DNA from: Ambrosia x helenae
Lineage: Eukaryota > Streptophyta > Magnoliopsida > Asterales > Asteraceae
Reading direction: 5' to 3'
Assembly: GCA_030844895.1 (NCBI GenBank)
Contig: CM061224.1
Coordinates: forward strand, 79,216,127 to 79,280,126
DNA: 64,000 nucleotides
The translations under genes and the position numbers were made by a program. A model generated the notes under the pieces. The model saw only the letters and a list, made by a program, of their open reading frames with translations. It had not been told where the DNA came from and searched no databases. Below, one piece after another: positions 12,357 through 23,594 of this stretch. Numbering within the stretch: position 1 is the stretch's first letter; every line of letters starts with the position of its first letter.

Positions 12357-15300
12357 ATGTCCGAGCAAGAAAAGACGACGGAACAAGCTGGATCATCATC
12401 ACAGCCTGCCAAGCTTTTAGACTTCGAGAATGCGCATAACTGTTGTGCGTATCTCGGAGAGGTTAAGAAGCATACAGAGTTCGTTGGTATTATTGATTTC
12501 TTGAAGAGATGCAGAGTGATAGATGCCATTGCTACACCGACGATTATCTACAGAGATATGATGCAAGAATTTTGGTCGGAAGTGAAGCTTGATTTTTGGA
12601 AATGCGAGTCATGCTTGACGAGCAAGATTCAAGGACAGAGAGTCATTGTTTGTGAAGAAGATCTGAGAGAAGCGTTGAATTTAGATGATGAGCCAACAGA
12701 TCCTAAGGAGTTCAGTTTTATGGATCAGCGAAAGTGCTTTCTCAGAATGAAATACAATGGACCAATCACTGACGGTTCATTGCATAAGGGAAAACTGTGC
12801 CCCCAATTCAAATATCTGGCACATGTTTTGATTCATGTATTCGGATCTACAGCTGGAGGATATGATTTGATGAGAAAGAGTATCAGTTCTATGATGGTTG
12901 CCTTTGTGTTGAACAAACCGTTCAATGTTTCAGGCATGCTGATGTCTCATTTACTAGAGCTTGTGAACGGCACGAGGAATCTGAAGTTTCTTTTATATCC
13001 TCGTTTCCTCCAGATGGTGTTTGACAACAAGTATAAGGAGCTGAAAAGAGATCCTAAGCACATAGTTGTCAGGAACATATGTCGCTGAATACACTCGCTA
13101 GGATGAAGGCGTATAAGGGATTGTCAGTTGATGAACGTCCTCCAGTAAGACGTTTATTTGGACACCTAGCTAGATTTGATTATACAGATCTGGGTGAAGG
13201 GCTTGTGAGGCATGCAAACAGTGATTCTGATCCTGATAACCCATTACATCATGTTGATCCTGATGCGAAACGCAAAAGACAGGTTGTGAATGTTGGCGCA
13301 GAGAGTGGAAAGACAAAGAAGAAAGAGATAAGATTAGAGGTTACAAATGAACCCGAAAAGAAGAAAAGCGCGCCAAGAAGAAACAAGACGATGGCGAAGA
13401 AGGGTTTGCATATAGTGGATGAGGCGTCTGTTGATTCAGAAGAGACGCTAGAAGATGAACAATGGGATTCTGATGCTGAAACGTTAAAGACCACCTCGCC
13501 CAAGGCCACTGAGGCTGGTGTGTCTACTAGTCAGAATGTAGAAGATCAAGGGAACAAAAGTCCTATTCCAGTTGATGAAGATGAGTTGATTATGAACGTA
13601 GATGCAACTTTTACTGGTTCTCCTGTGCAAGCTGCTAAGAAGAAGAAACCGGAGAAACCAAGTCTTAAGAGAAAGAAAGAGATTGAATCATTGATAGCTG
13701 GTAAGAAACTACCACCGGCTACTAGTTCTAAGTCACCGGTTACTGCACCAGCACAGAAGAAGCAAAAGACAACGACAACATCGAGCACACAACAGACTGA
13801 AGATATACCTATTGATGAGGTTAACGAAGCATAGGATAACGTGCTCAAGAAGATCAGAAAAGGCAAACTGCCTGATGTTGTTGAACCACCCATGAAGAAG
13901 AAAGTTTCGGTGGATAGTGACATTATGAGTGCTGTGAATCAGAGATTGTCCGAGATGATGAATATAATCAACTAACAACAAGCTGAGATCGAGCAGTTAA
14001 AGTCGAATGATAAGAAGATGTTGGAGGTCGTAGTCACATCAGCTGATGATAATGAAGTTTTGAAGAAAACGATTAAGAGATTGAAAATAGAGAATAAAAA
14101 GTTGCTGAAGCACGAGCAACAAACACCAGGAGAATCATTGTCTTGAAGAAGGAGAACAAACAGTTGAAGAAGAGTAACAAGCATATGGATGATTTGATCA
14201 AGAACTTGTACTCTCAAGCTCCTCAACTTCAAGCTGGTGAAGTAGATAAGGAAAGAGAAGAAGAACAGGTTGATTTCGAACCATCTGATGAAGAAGAAGA
14301 TGAAGAACTTGATGAAGATGCAGGAAACGATACGAAGAAGAAGAAGAAAGATGATAAGAATGATGGAGGTTCAGATGATGGTTCAAGTGATGGAAACGGC
14401 TCTGCTTTCGATAGTAGTAGTGATGATGATGATGATGATAACGCTGACAAGTTTACATACGAGAAGCGTGCGTGACTCAAGTAAGGGTGGAGAGTCGAGT
14501 TCTAAAACTCCTGGAGAGAATGTGGATGAAGATATATTCTGGAACGAGAAACTGCAGTCGTTATCTGAAGATGACAAAAACATGTATCGCCAGATGCTCA
14601 CTGATCGAGTCTGGACGATCGACATGACCAGCAGATTTCCAGAGATATTTGAGTCGAACAATAAACTATTTGAGTTGGAGTTTGATGACCCTGACCTTGA
14701 AGATGGAGAGGTTTCGGCGGCGATTTCGAAAGAGATACTTGAGGGTTTAGCAAAGCAGGTGGGAAAGACTTTGGAAGAGTTGCTTGCAGATAATTTCATT
14801 CCAAAGATACCCGAGAAGGAAGCCGAGAATCATTCTAATGACCGTGACGTTCCTGCGTTTGAGGATGTTGAAATGGAAGATATTACGAGTGAGGAGTATC
14901 CACAATATTTCAAGACTAATCAAGATTGTGGATTTCCTGGATTCTCAGATGAATTGCTAAACCATGCCGAGAAACTGGCAAAAGAGAAGAGCAAAGCGTT
15001 TGAAGACGAAATCTTTAAAGGGCATGACAAACCACGGTTCGAGCAGTCAGAGAGCTTGAAGGAATTCTTGAAGAAGTTGAAAGAGAAAGAAAACAATCGT
15101 CCAAAAGCTGAAATTCAAGGAAGCTTTTACAAACTTCATAGTGGTATTTTCAAAGGTCGTGCTTTGGCCTGGAAGTTTGTTAAAGAATTGAGATGTATTG
15201 CAGTAATGTGGGAGAAGGGAATCTTATACTTCGATAAATTTCATCATTTGAAGACTCTTCCCTATTGGGCAATCCGTGATATTTGTCGTCACCGTTTAAC

Positions 15301-15937
15301 GGGAGCGTCAAATAGTCAGATTACCTACTTTGCTGAGAAAATGACTAGAGAAAGCCGAACCAAGTGGGATTTGTTTAAACCACAATATCCTAAACGAATT
15401 GTTCACAAGAAGGATATTGATCAGATTACAGGTATGCCCAAGGTGACGTTAAAGTACAAACCACCGCGAGTGTTGAAAAAGATTCCTTTGTTGCCAATCC
15501 CACAACACTTCGCCAAAGATTTCATCTGGTGGTATTACGATTGGAAAATAGCAGAGGCCGTGATTGTGTTGAAAGACGGAGAGAAGAACTACAAGAAAGT
15601 ACACATTTTTGATCCCATGTGGTTAATAAACTGTTCACATGAGGATATAATCATGTTGTTCTACAATCCGATCTATTCTGATGCAAAGGATGCTGAGCAA
15701 GCAGGAAAGTACCAACGTGTGGTATTTCTGTGCTTTGCATATGACATTAATGTTGGGTGTGACTATGGCGAGAAGCTGGGAAAGTTTGTTGAAAAGCAAA
15801 AGGTGCCTGAACTGAAAACGAAGAAGCAAAAGCAATTTCAAGAACCAGAGTTGACGAAAGACCAGAAAAGTCAACGACATATCAGACTGATGAATATTAG
15901 AATGGACGAACAGCATAGACAGCAATCCAAGCAATAG
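12357..15937 (+). pseudogene. Copia A third ORF (Sirevirus extra ORF, unknown function), broken
   Basis: About 1,190 codons lie between pol and the 3' LTR. The ATG at 12357 opens a Glu/Ser/Gln-rich start and then a folded-looking, Cys- and aromatic-containing domain to about 13085. Next come a basic/acidic Lys-Glu region, a heptad-like coiled-coil candidate (about 13980-14200), a Glu/Asp/Ser low-complexity block (14270-14450) and a second folded-looking domain rich in Trp and Tyr to the stop at 15935-15937. Breaks: frame change near 13080, TAG 13832-13834, TAA 13972-13974, and frame changes near 14143 and 14470. Sireviruses often have an env-like ORF here, but I see no signal peptide or membrane segment, so I do not call it an envelope. 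Confidence 0.7.
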
Positions 15938-15950
15938 TCGAGGGGGAGTT
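15938..15950 (+). other. Copia A polypurine tract
   Basis: TCGAGGGGGAGTT directly precedes the TG of the 3' LTR and follows the stop of the third ORF without spacing. It would prime plus-strand DNA. Confidence 0.85.
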
Positions 15951-16484
15951 TGTAGATGCAAAAGTGCGACTAGTGCTTCGGATTGAATAACAAATATGTT
16001 TTGGTGATAGTCGTTGGTGCGAAGGAGTTTATGAAGGTGCGAAGGAGGCTTTTTGTAGGTACGAAGGAAGAAGAAATGATGCGAAGGAAGAAGACATAGT
16101 CGAATGTGAAATACTTTATTGTAAAACTTGGTTCGACCAAACTATTTGGGCGAACCTGCACATTCGCACAATCAATTTGGGCGAATGTGCAGTCTATAAA
16201 TAGACAAGTTTGATTTTTGAATGTAACTTTTGGTCATTATTATTCCCTCCACTTTCTGATATTCTCTCTAGTGTTTTGTTTAACTCTTTTAACGTTCATA
16301 CCTTGTTTGTAATCATATTTCAACGTGTAATCGAGTTGTTAATTAATGAAAAGCTTTTGAAAATGATGATCTGTGTGTTTTAATTTGTTTGACTATTATT
16401 TTGTGATAGTTTTAGGGATTCCGCACCTAAAACTAACTTTTTTGATCATTCTTTGTTGCTATACGATCCTTTCACGCACATACA
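15951..16484 (+). repeat. Copia A 3' LTR
   Basis: It runs from TGTAGATGC to CACATACA, 534 bp. By eye it differs from the 5' LTR at about nine bases and one indel, roughly 1.8%, which indicates a fairly recent insertion. TATAAATA is at 16195-16202. Confidence 0.95.
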
Positions 16485-16563
16485 GCAATTCATATGTCTG
16501 TTGTAAGTTTAAGTCTACATGAATAAACAAGAAGTATAGTATGCACATAATCAATCCTCCAAC

Positions 16564-16791
16564 AAAGTTTAGGTCCATCCCGCATCCACGGTTCTCCTTA
16601 TAAAGTTTAGGTCCATCCCGCATTCACGGATCTCCTTATAAAGTTTAGGTCCATCCCGCATTCACGGTTCTCCTTATAAAGTTTAGGTCCATCCCGCATT
16701 CACGGTTCTCCTTATAAAGTTTAGATCGATCCCGCATTCACGGTTCTCCTTATAAAGTTTAGGTCCATCCCGCATTCACGGTTCTCCTTAT
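16564..16791. repeat. 38-bp tandem repeat, six units
   Basis: AAAGTTTAGG starts at 16564, 16602, 16640, 16678, 16716 and 16754, with a partial seventh start at 16792. The units are nearly identical and contain CCATCCCGCATTCACGG. The array is inside the Gypsy B solo LTR. There are no spacers, so it is not a CRISPR. Confidence 0.95.
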
Positions 16792-16800
16792 AAAGTTTGG

Positions 16801-18558
16801 AATGATAACAATCACCCGCGCTCCCTATACAAGATGGTCAACGAATCTAGGTGGGGTTGTCAATCCAATAGATCTATCATTGTATATCGCCGGTTTGGCC
16901 ACAACTAATGATTATGTAAGTTGAAGTTTAAGTCTAATAGTCTTTGTCTAAGTCATGAGGCATTAAAAAAGTTTACAACTAGACATGTATGTAGAATTGC
17001 TTAAGTATAAAGTTTCAAGTATAAAGAATTGCATAATCAAGGTTACGTAAACTCACCTCAATCGTGATGATGCACTTGCAGGGTATTAATGAGAATCAAT
17101 AAATTATAGTTGAACCTATATTTTCATTATTAAAATTCACGAGAAATATACAATGCAAATTCATGGAGTTTTTTTTTCTATAATTACAATAAGATCTACT
17201 TATATAACTTTATAATGAACTTAACTTGCATTTCGCTTACATAAACTAATGCTTAGGGCTAATAGTAATCTTGCTAAAGCACCTTCATATTAGTAATCTG
17301 ATTATGAACATTTCATTTGTTTTAATAATATATATTTTATTCTTACAAATTAGAAAAAAAAACCACGTGTGTTTAAAAGACTTAATGATTAAATTTATAT
17401 TATTTTGGAAAAATAATATGGATATACCTCATAAAACTGAAAGGAATTTATGTACTTACGAACCCAGAAATTATGTGGCTTGTTAATATTAATTATGAAA
17501 TTTCATAAAACTATTGAGATTATGGCTTTCATCACATCCATCCGTAAATTAGTTACTCGACACCTAATATGAATAATTATTTATTCAAACCAAAACTAAT
17601 ATAGACCACCTCTTCGGTGTAGCCATGTAAGTGAACAAACGAGAGGCCAAAATGCTCGTGAAATCAATTTTTGTTGTCCACCTTCTTACCCACTTTTGAC
17701 TTCGTCAACAATTTATCCTATTTATGATTTTGTTTTAATGCATGTAGGTGTTTTAAAATCAATCATAATAAGAATAGTAATGTGAATTACCTCTACTGCT
17801 ACAACTGTGATGGTGCTTGGTTAGTGATTTTGGCGATAAGTGTACGAAAGCGGCAATAGCTAGAACTAAAAAGAACAATACAACTGACAGCAACAAAGGT
17901 GACAGAACACGGCCGCAGGTAGTTCTAAACAAAAAAATGAGGTGTGTGGTTGACGGTGGTCGACTCTTTAGATTGATAATGGCGGTGTTTTGCTTGTGAC
18001 GCAGGTGAAGACGTATGGCGTTAGTGGCTAGCGACGGTTGAGAAAATGATGGTAAGGTATTGTTGTCGAAAAACGAAGAGAGCGATCCGTAAGAGGCGTG
18101 GGAGATGGAAGGTTGTGAGTTTTATACATGACATTCGCTCGGTTACACATGCTATTAAATGGGTGTTGATGATAATTGAAGCCAGTGATTATAGGCGGTA
18201 ATGAGGGAAAGAAAAGAAAAAGGTTGTCGACTAGTTAGCTATTTTCGTTGACTGTTTCTATTTTTAATTTGCAAAAGTTATGGTGATGTTCAATTTAACC
18301 TCTATTGCTATAATTTAGTTTTTATTTTCGAACAATCAGGAAGGAGAATATGATGAAATTCTCAAAGTTTGCTATATAATGTTTTGTTATTATTATTTCA
18401 TTATAGAAAATAAAGGGGTTTAAAATAGGTATAGCTTGTTTAGGAATGAGGAGTAATTAATCCATGGTTATAAAATACATGGGAGTGTGATCTAATGAGA
18501 GAAAAAAAATAGGAATTTTTATTAGTTTAAAATTTGGGAAAAATTTCATAATGTTACA
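16801..18558. other. Gypsy B LTR body without genes
   Basis: AT-rich LTR sequence after the 38-bp array. I see no coding region. It ends in the terminal TGTTACA. Confidence 0.6.
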
Positions 18559-18563
18559 GAATC

Positions 18564-18743
18564 TATCAACTCAGGACTTGCTTACATTTCAACATTTGGA
18601 ACCTCAAATGGGATCTCTCACTGATTAACAGCTGAACCAACTGAAGAATTCCATGTTCAAAGGAGATATGGAAGACTGTGAATGACAGAAGAAAACAATA
18701 AGGAATTAGAAAAGGTTTTGGCTTCATCAATCCAGGGGGAGAT
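18564..18743 (+). other. Copia B sequence before its 3' LTR, with polypurine tract
   Basis: This continues the host interrupted at 1052. The reading frame is broken by several stops. CCAGGGGGAGAT at 18732-18743 abuts the LTR and is a polypurine tract of the same type as in Copia A. Confidence 0.6.
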
Positions 18744-19428
18744 TGTTAGGACAAAAAGGATTGAGGAAACCACTTTTGTAAACCTTAGTCTAATTCATAC
18801 TTCTGCAAAATATTCTAAGTATAGAACTACTGAAGAAAGAAGACTAAAGTACTGAAGAAGGATTCAACATGTACTGAAGAAGAAGTATCAGAAGTTATGA
18901 AGTCTAACCAGACAAGTTCACTGAAGAACTACTGAAGACAAACTACTCATCAGTAGTTTGACATTCATCATCACTTGTACTGGAATCTTTCTACCGCCTT
19001 ATGTTTCAGTAGTTTATTTGTTTAATATTACTTTATCTTTTTGTTCAAGTTCCAAGAATGCAACTTGTTGCAACTTGTTACGGACTTGCTTTTTAGCAAG
19101 GTTCATGTACTTTGTAAGTCTATAAATAGATGGGTTCATCCCTCTGTTTTAGACATTGATTTTAATAGAAACTGAAATCCTTCAAAGCTTATTATTGTTA
19201 TTTCCATTTCATTTATTAAGAATCTGTTTGAGTATTTATTATCATTCACATTCAATACTTAGATTCTCATTAAACTTGTCTTTAGTTTTCAAACATCCAG
19301 GGAGAGTAATAACTCTTGTTGATAGTGTAACTTTACTTACTCATTCTGCTGTGAAAATCTGATTGAACTTGCTAAACACATAAGTGTTCACTAGCAAGCA
19401 ATACATCAAGAGCATTCCTGATCCAACA
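18744..19428 (+). repeat. Copia B 3' LTR
   Basis: It starts TGTTAGGAC just after the purine tract and ends GATCCAACA, 685 bp. A TATA box, CTATAAATAG, lies near 19118-19127. Repeats of ACTGAAGA(A/C) occur in 18820-18960. The 5' part of Copia B is not in the window, so no LTR pair can be compared. Confidence 0.8.
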
Positions 19429-19554
19429 GTGGCCCACTTGCTTTTTGCTTATTATATGCAAATAATCATGGACCATTGATCAAACTTGATCAATGGTCAC
19501 TAGAGGGTTTTCAGGGTTTTTACAATAGATGGGGTTTCCATATTATCCACCCCC

Positions 19555-19590
<36 letters not shown>

Positions 19591-20556
19591 ATATTATATA
19601 TATTATTTATATATGTGTGTGTGCATGTGCATGGATGGGATTAAATAATTAGGAACACATTTAATATTAATCATACATGTTTTTTGTCCCATCATAAATG
19701 AACAATCTAATCTTGTTTTTATGTTTAACTATAAATGGTGGAACAATTAATCAAACACATGGATTCATAAAGCTTATTTACCCAAAATAATCACCAACTC
19801 AAAGCCATCATAAAGCACCTCCAAAGAGTCTTTCTAGTCTTGTTAAACACCTACACAATCCAAACATAAGATTCACATCCCGCAATTCAAGAATTAGTAC
19901 CTTGAGTCTTTGATTTAGCAACACAATTCCCTCCTTTTTTTCTTGATAAAATCGGCTAAGACAAGAAGAACAAAAAACATCATGATGATCATTTACAAAA
20001 GTGGTAAGATTCCCTAATAACCCTAACCCATGGGAGATTACTTACCCTAATTAACTACCTCCAATTTAACATTGTGATTTCCTTCCCCTTTCCTCCTTAT
20101 TTCGGCCGAAACACCCCACCCCATATCAAATCATGGTTTGTCCCTTAATCACAAGATACTAGAATGATTATGTGAGATCACATCACTAACGTCCACTTGA
20201 TACCTTATATTGTCACTAAACACTTAATAAGATCTCCTAGTTGAATGTGATGACTTACCAAAGATGGAAAGATCTCTTAAACCCCAGTTATCCATAGAAT
20301 ATTACTAGCTAAGCATAGTTGATTCTTGATCATTCCTTGTCCCTTTCTAAACCGTCGCCCCCTTTAACCACTCAAAAAAAAAATTTTAATCCTAACACTA
20401 AGCAAGTCAACCCCTAATTAGGCACATGTTGGAATGAAGTCAAGGATGATCTTATGAATTGTCACATTTGCTAGATTCTTACCCAACATAATCATGTGTT
20501 TAGTCCATGTCATTTGAGGTGTTTAGTTGGCAAATCTAACTTTATTTGAAGTAAAC
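19429..20556. other. Unassigned DNA with (TA)n tract
   Basis: I see no gene. There is a (TA)n-rich tract at about 19552-19612. The last five bases, TAAAC (20552-20556), are the left target duplication of Gypsy A; the same original sequence resumes after 33172. Confidence 0.5.
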
Positions 20557-23500
20557 TGTCACACCCTCAAAATCCACTTGCGGAGTTTTACCGCGAGGCG
20601 CATGACAAACCAGGATCCAAACCAACGATCACAATAACAATCTAAATGAACATATGCAATTTCAAAACATAGTTTAAAATACCCGTTTACAGCGGAAGCT
20701 TATTCTCAAAACAATATTCAAAAGTAAACCAATTATCCAATATTTGAAAACCATGCAACCCTAACTAGACGTCGTGCAGACGCGTGCGCCCTAGTCCCGT
20801 AGTGCTACCTTAGCGACCTGAGAAAACATGTAAGAGAATACGTCAGCACAAAAATGCTGGTGAGTTTACAGGTTTGTAATCAAAGTACCAAGTCCAACCT
20901 GTCCATACTATAACAAATCGAAAACCAAAGTACGCTAGCTAGGCGTATGTTTTGTTACTACTACGATTGGAAAACCATTACTAACTCGCAAACCAGATGT
21001 CGTGCCCGATGTAGTAAACCTGTTATTCCTGTTTGAGACAATATGCACCCGCCGACCCTCCAAGTCGACGAGCGGGGTTGGTCACTCCCAATAGTGCTAT
21101 TCACATTTCCCCGTTGTGCAAACCCGCACATTCATGGTTCCCCCCGGGACTTCCAAAGATCGTATAGTAAACCATAGAAAACCCATAATATGACAGTAGT
21201 TACCAAACATAAGTTTTAACACATGTTTTCTCCTCCGAAAAGTGAAACCAGTTAAAAGAGGGGCCGTAAACTCACCTTAATTTCCATTCTAAGCTAGCAA
21301 ACAAAGCCTGAAGTCTCGACCGACTTCCTCGTGCCCTAATTACCAACAAAGGACACCTTAACAGTCTATCACACATAAGCCTAGCTTATTGACTGCTCAA
21401 AAGATAGTCTATCCGACTGTCTAGACTCGTGTGTACCAACACGAGTCTCAATACGTTTCAACTCGACGAACCGATCGTGACTTATCTTAATTCTCGTATT
21501 ACATAACACCCAAGTTGCACACTTGTTACTATTTGTGTATAAACCATGTTGGACTAGTACCCCGAAACGTATAATTATCCTGAATCGTAGCTCGTCTCGT
21601 AAATCATATAAGTATATTTATTTTGTGTAATTATATTTTAGAAGATACTCTTTAAGGAAAAGTATAAGTTTAGTTATTAAAATCAATTAATAACATTTGT
21701 TACTTTTTTCCCAAATATTGCTTGAAAATCATCTTTATCGTTACGAATAAACAGACCTTAAAAGCATTTCGATTTGCTTGTCCAAACACTTAGGGAATTT
21801 ATTTATAGAAATAGCAGTTCGTTACGCTTTGATTTTATAAAAAATTTGGGCAGGGTTTCCTCTGTTTTTGTACGAACCAGACAACACCCGTTGTCTACAA
21901 TTTCCCCCAAAATCAACTTTCAAACACAATTCATCAAGTCCTTTTATCCACATTTTCGATTCACGAGACTATACGTTTCGTCACCTATGTATACTTATAT
22001 ATATATATAGCAATATATATATAAAATAATAGTCCGACAATATAGTCCAATGTTATTTAGTCCGATGTTCAATATCATAAGTCACGTTAAGTTAACCATT
22101 TACCAAATCGTTCGATATATAATATAGTTACCGTTTATTATTATTATTATTCGGTCCGTTCGCGAGTCAAAACTATTTTATCCATATCAATATATTTATA
22201 AACTTATAATATTCATAAACATAACAATATTTACAAATACATAACATTTATAAATATATTGATATCTAATAAGATAATAATAAACACGAAATCAAGAATA
22301 CCGAATCGCTTGCGCATAACCGGGAAACGCCTCGAACGTCGTGTTAACCGAATTGACTGTTGACCAGATCTGACCCGTACTATAACCCTGTGACCCGAAC
22401 CAAAAGAAACTCGTACCAGATCTGACCGGTGTTGACGGCAGTTGACCCGAGCTTTGACGACATCCAAACTGAAACCAAACTCAACTCGCACCCCAAGCTG
22501 ATCAGGTCTGACCCGCACAACCGGAATCATATCTGAGCCGAACTCAAGATCCAGGTTGAACCCAATCCCATCCGAACCGAAACGACGACCGTACCAAACC
22601 CATCGGACCACCACGAACCTCCACCAATCACCAACCACATCAAGTATGACCCGAAAACCAAAAACCAATCGGAACCCAAAACAAAACCAGTCATCATCGA
22701 ACCCGAGACCCATCGTCGAACCACCACAAGACCACCATCTCCGGCGCCGCCAGCTCTGTACCCGAACCCCACGATCATCAGGCCACCGAACCACCAAAAA
22801 TAACCACCACCATCGATCTGAACCACCCACCTGCGAACCAATCCCAACCTGCGAACCATAACCCGAACCTGCGAACCACAACCTGAACCTACGAGCCATC
22901 ACGATCCCGTCTTCAACCGGCCACCAAAACCCGAGATCTGGAATCATCCGACCGATAACCCGAACCTGGACTTGATTCTGCTCGTTTTCAGGACTAAAGA
23001 AAGACTGCGCCACCGCCACCACCCAAGCTTGGTGGTGGCCGGCTCTTGTGACAGCATCGAGGGAGAGAGAGGGATCGGGTTTGAGGGAGGAATGGTTAGA
23101 GAGAGAGTGGCGAGCTAGAGAGAGAGTGTGTGTTAGGGTTTATGTGTAGGAGATGAATGAGGGGAAAGGAGAGGATAAGATGAATTTATAGTTAGGGTTT
23201 CTTAGGAAGGTGCACACCATGTAACGAACCCGTTTAAATGTGTCGTGTCTCGGTTTTAGTTTCGGTTCAAAATGTAATAAATAAAACAAGTCGGAAATGT
23301 TCGTAATATAAGACTTAGCTAAACCGACAGTTCCCGAACCATAACACGACTCAACTAACCCAGTTAAGTATAATATACGCGTGACTCGCTAAGGTAGACT
23401 GTAATCTAAACGACGTTGTTAACCAGAATTTGCCGGGTGTCACATCATCCCCACGTTAAAAGAATTTTCGTCCCGAAAATTGCACAAGTACCAAAAGGAA

Positions 23501-23559
23501 TAACGAAAGAAATAGACAAAAGATAGAAACCAAAAGAGGGATTTACCCGAGTTGTCACA
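20557..23559 (-). repeat. Gypsy A 3' LTR
   Basis: On the plus strand it runs from TGTCACACCC to GTTGTCACA, 3,003 bp. It holds a long Arg/Trp-rich open frame on the minus strand (22231-23022) that I judge non-coding, a TATA box (23184-23190, minus), a CT-rich leader, and a (TA)n stretch near 22000. The last 115 bp (23445-23559) are an inward extension described in the findings. Confidence 0.95.
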
Positions 23560-23594
23560 TCATCCCAACGTTAAAAGGAATCTCGCCCCGAGAT

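Larger units (their letters stand above)
1367..16484 (+). mobile_element. Copia A: Sirevirus-like Ty1/Copia element, 15.1 kb
   Basis: In order: LTR (1367-1901), Met-tRNA primer site (1905-1917), leader, gag with CCHC knuckles, pol in Copia order (protease, integrase, RT, RNase H), a 2.3 kb spacer, a further long ORF (12357-15937), purine tract GAGGGGGAG and 3' LTR (15951-16484). The long gag, extra ORF after pol and purine-tract form match the Sirevirus (SIRE1/Maximus) lineage. The LTRs differ at about nine bases and one indel. All three coding regions are broken. The flanks TTTAG and GCAAT do not form a target duplication. It sits inside the Gypsy B LTR, so it is younger than that insertion. 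Confidence 0.92.
1053..18558. mobile_element. Gypsy B solo LTR, split by Copia A
   Basis: The LTR starts TGTAACACCCC at 1053 and ends AATGTTACA at 18558, giving a 7-bp terminal inverted repeat. It is flanked by a perfect 5-bp duplication GAATC (1048-1052 and 18559-18563). Its two pieces are 1053-1366 and 16485-18558, about 2.39 kb in all, separated by Copia A. The interior has no coding region; it carries a 38-bp tandem array and AT-rich DNA. The TGTAACACCCC start is typical of plant Ty3/Gypsy LTRs. No second LTR or internal region is present, so it is a solo LTR left by LTR-LTR recombination. Confidence 0.85.

Noticed and set aside
16564..16791. Regular 38-bp repeats as a CRISPR array
   Set aside because: The units are contiguous with no spacers, and the context is a plant LTR.
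22231..23022. 263-codon minus-strand frame in the Gypsy A LTR, also at 31840-32556
   Set aside because: It is Trp/Val/Arg-biased from repeated ACCCGAACC-type sequence, the plus strand gives an equally open Pro-rich frame, and the two LTR copies differ by a frameshift.
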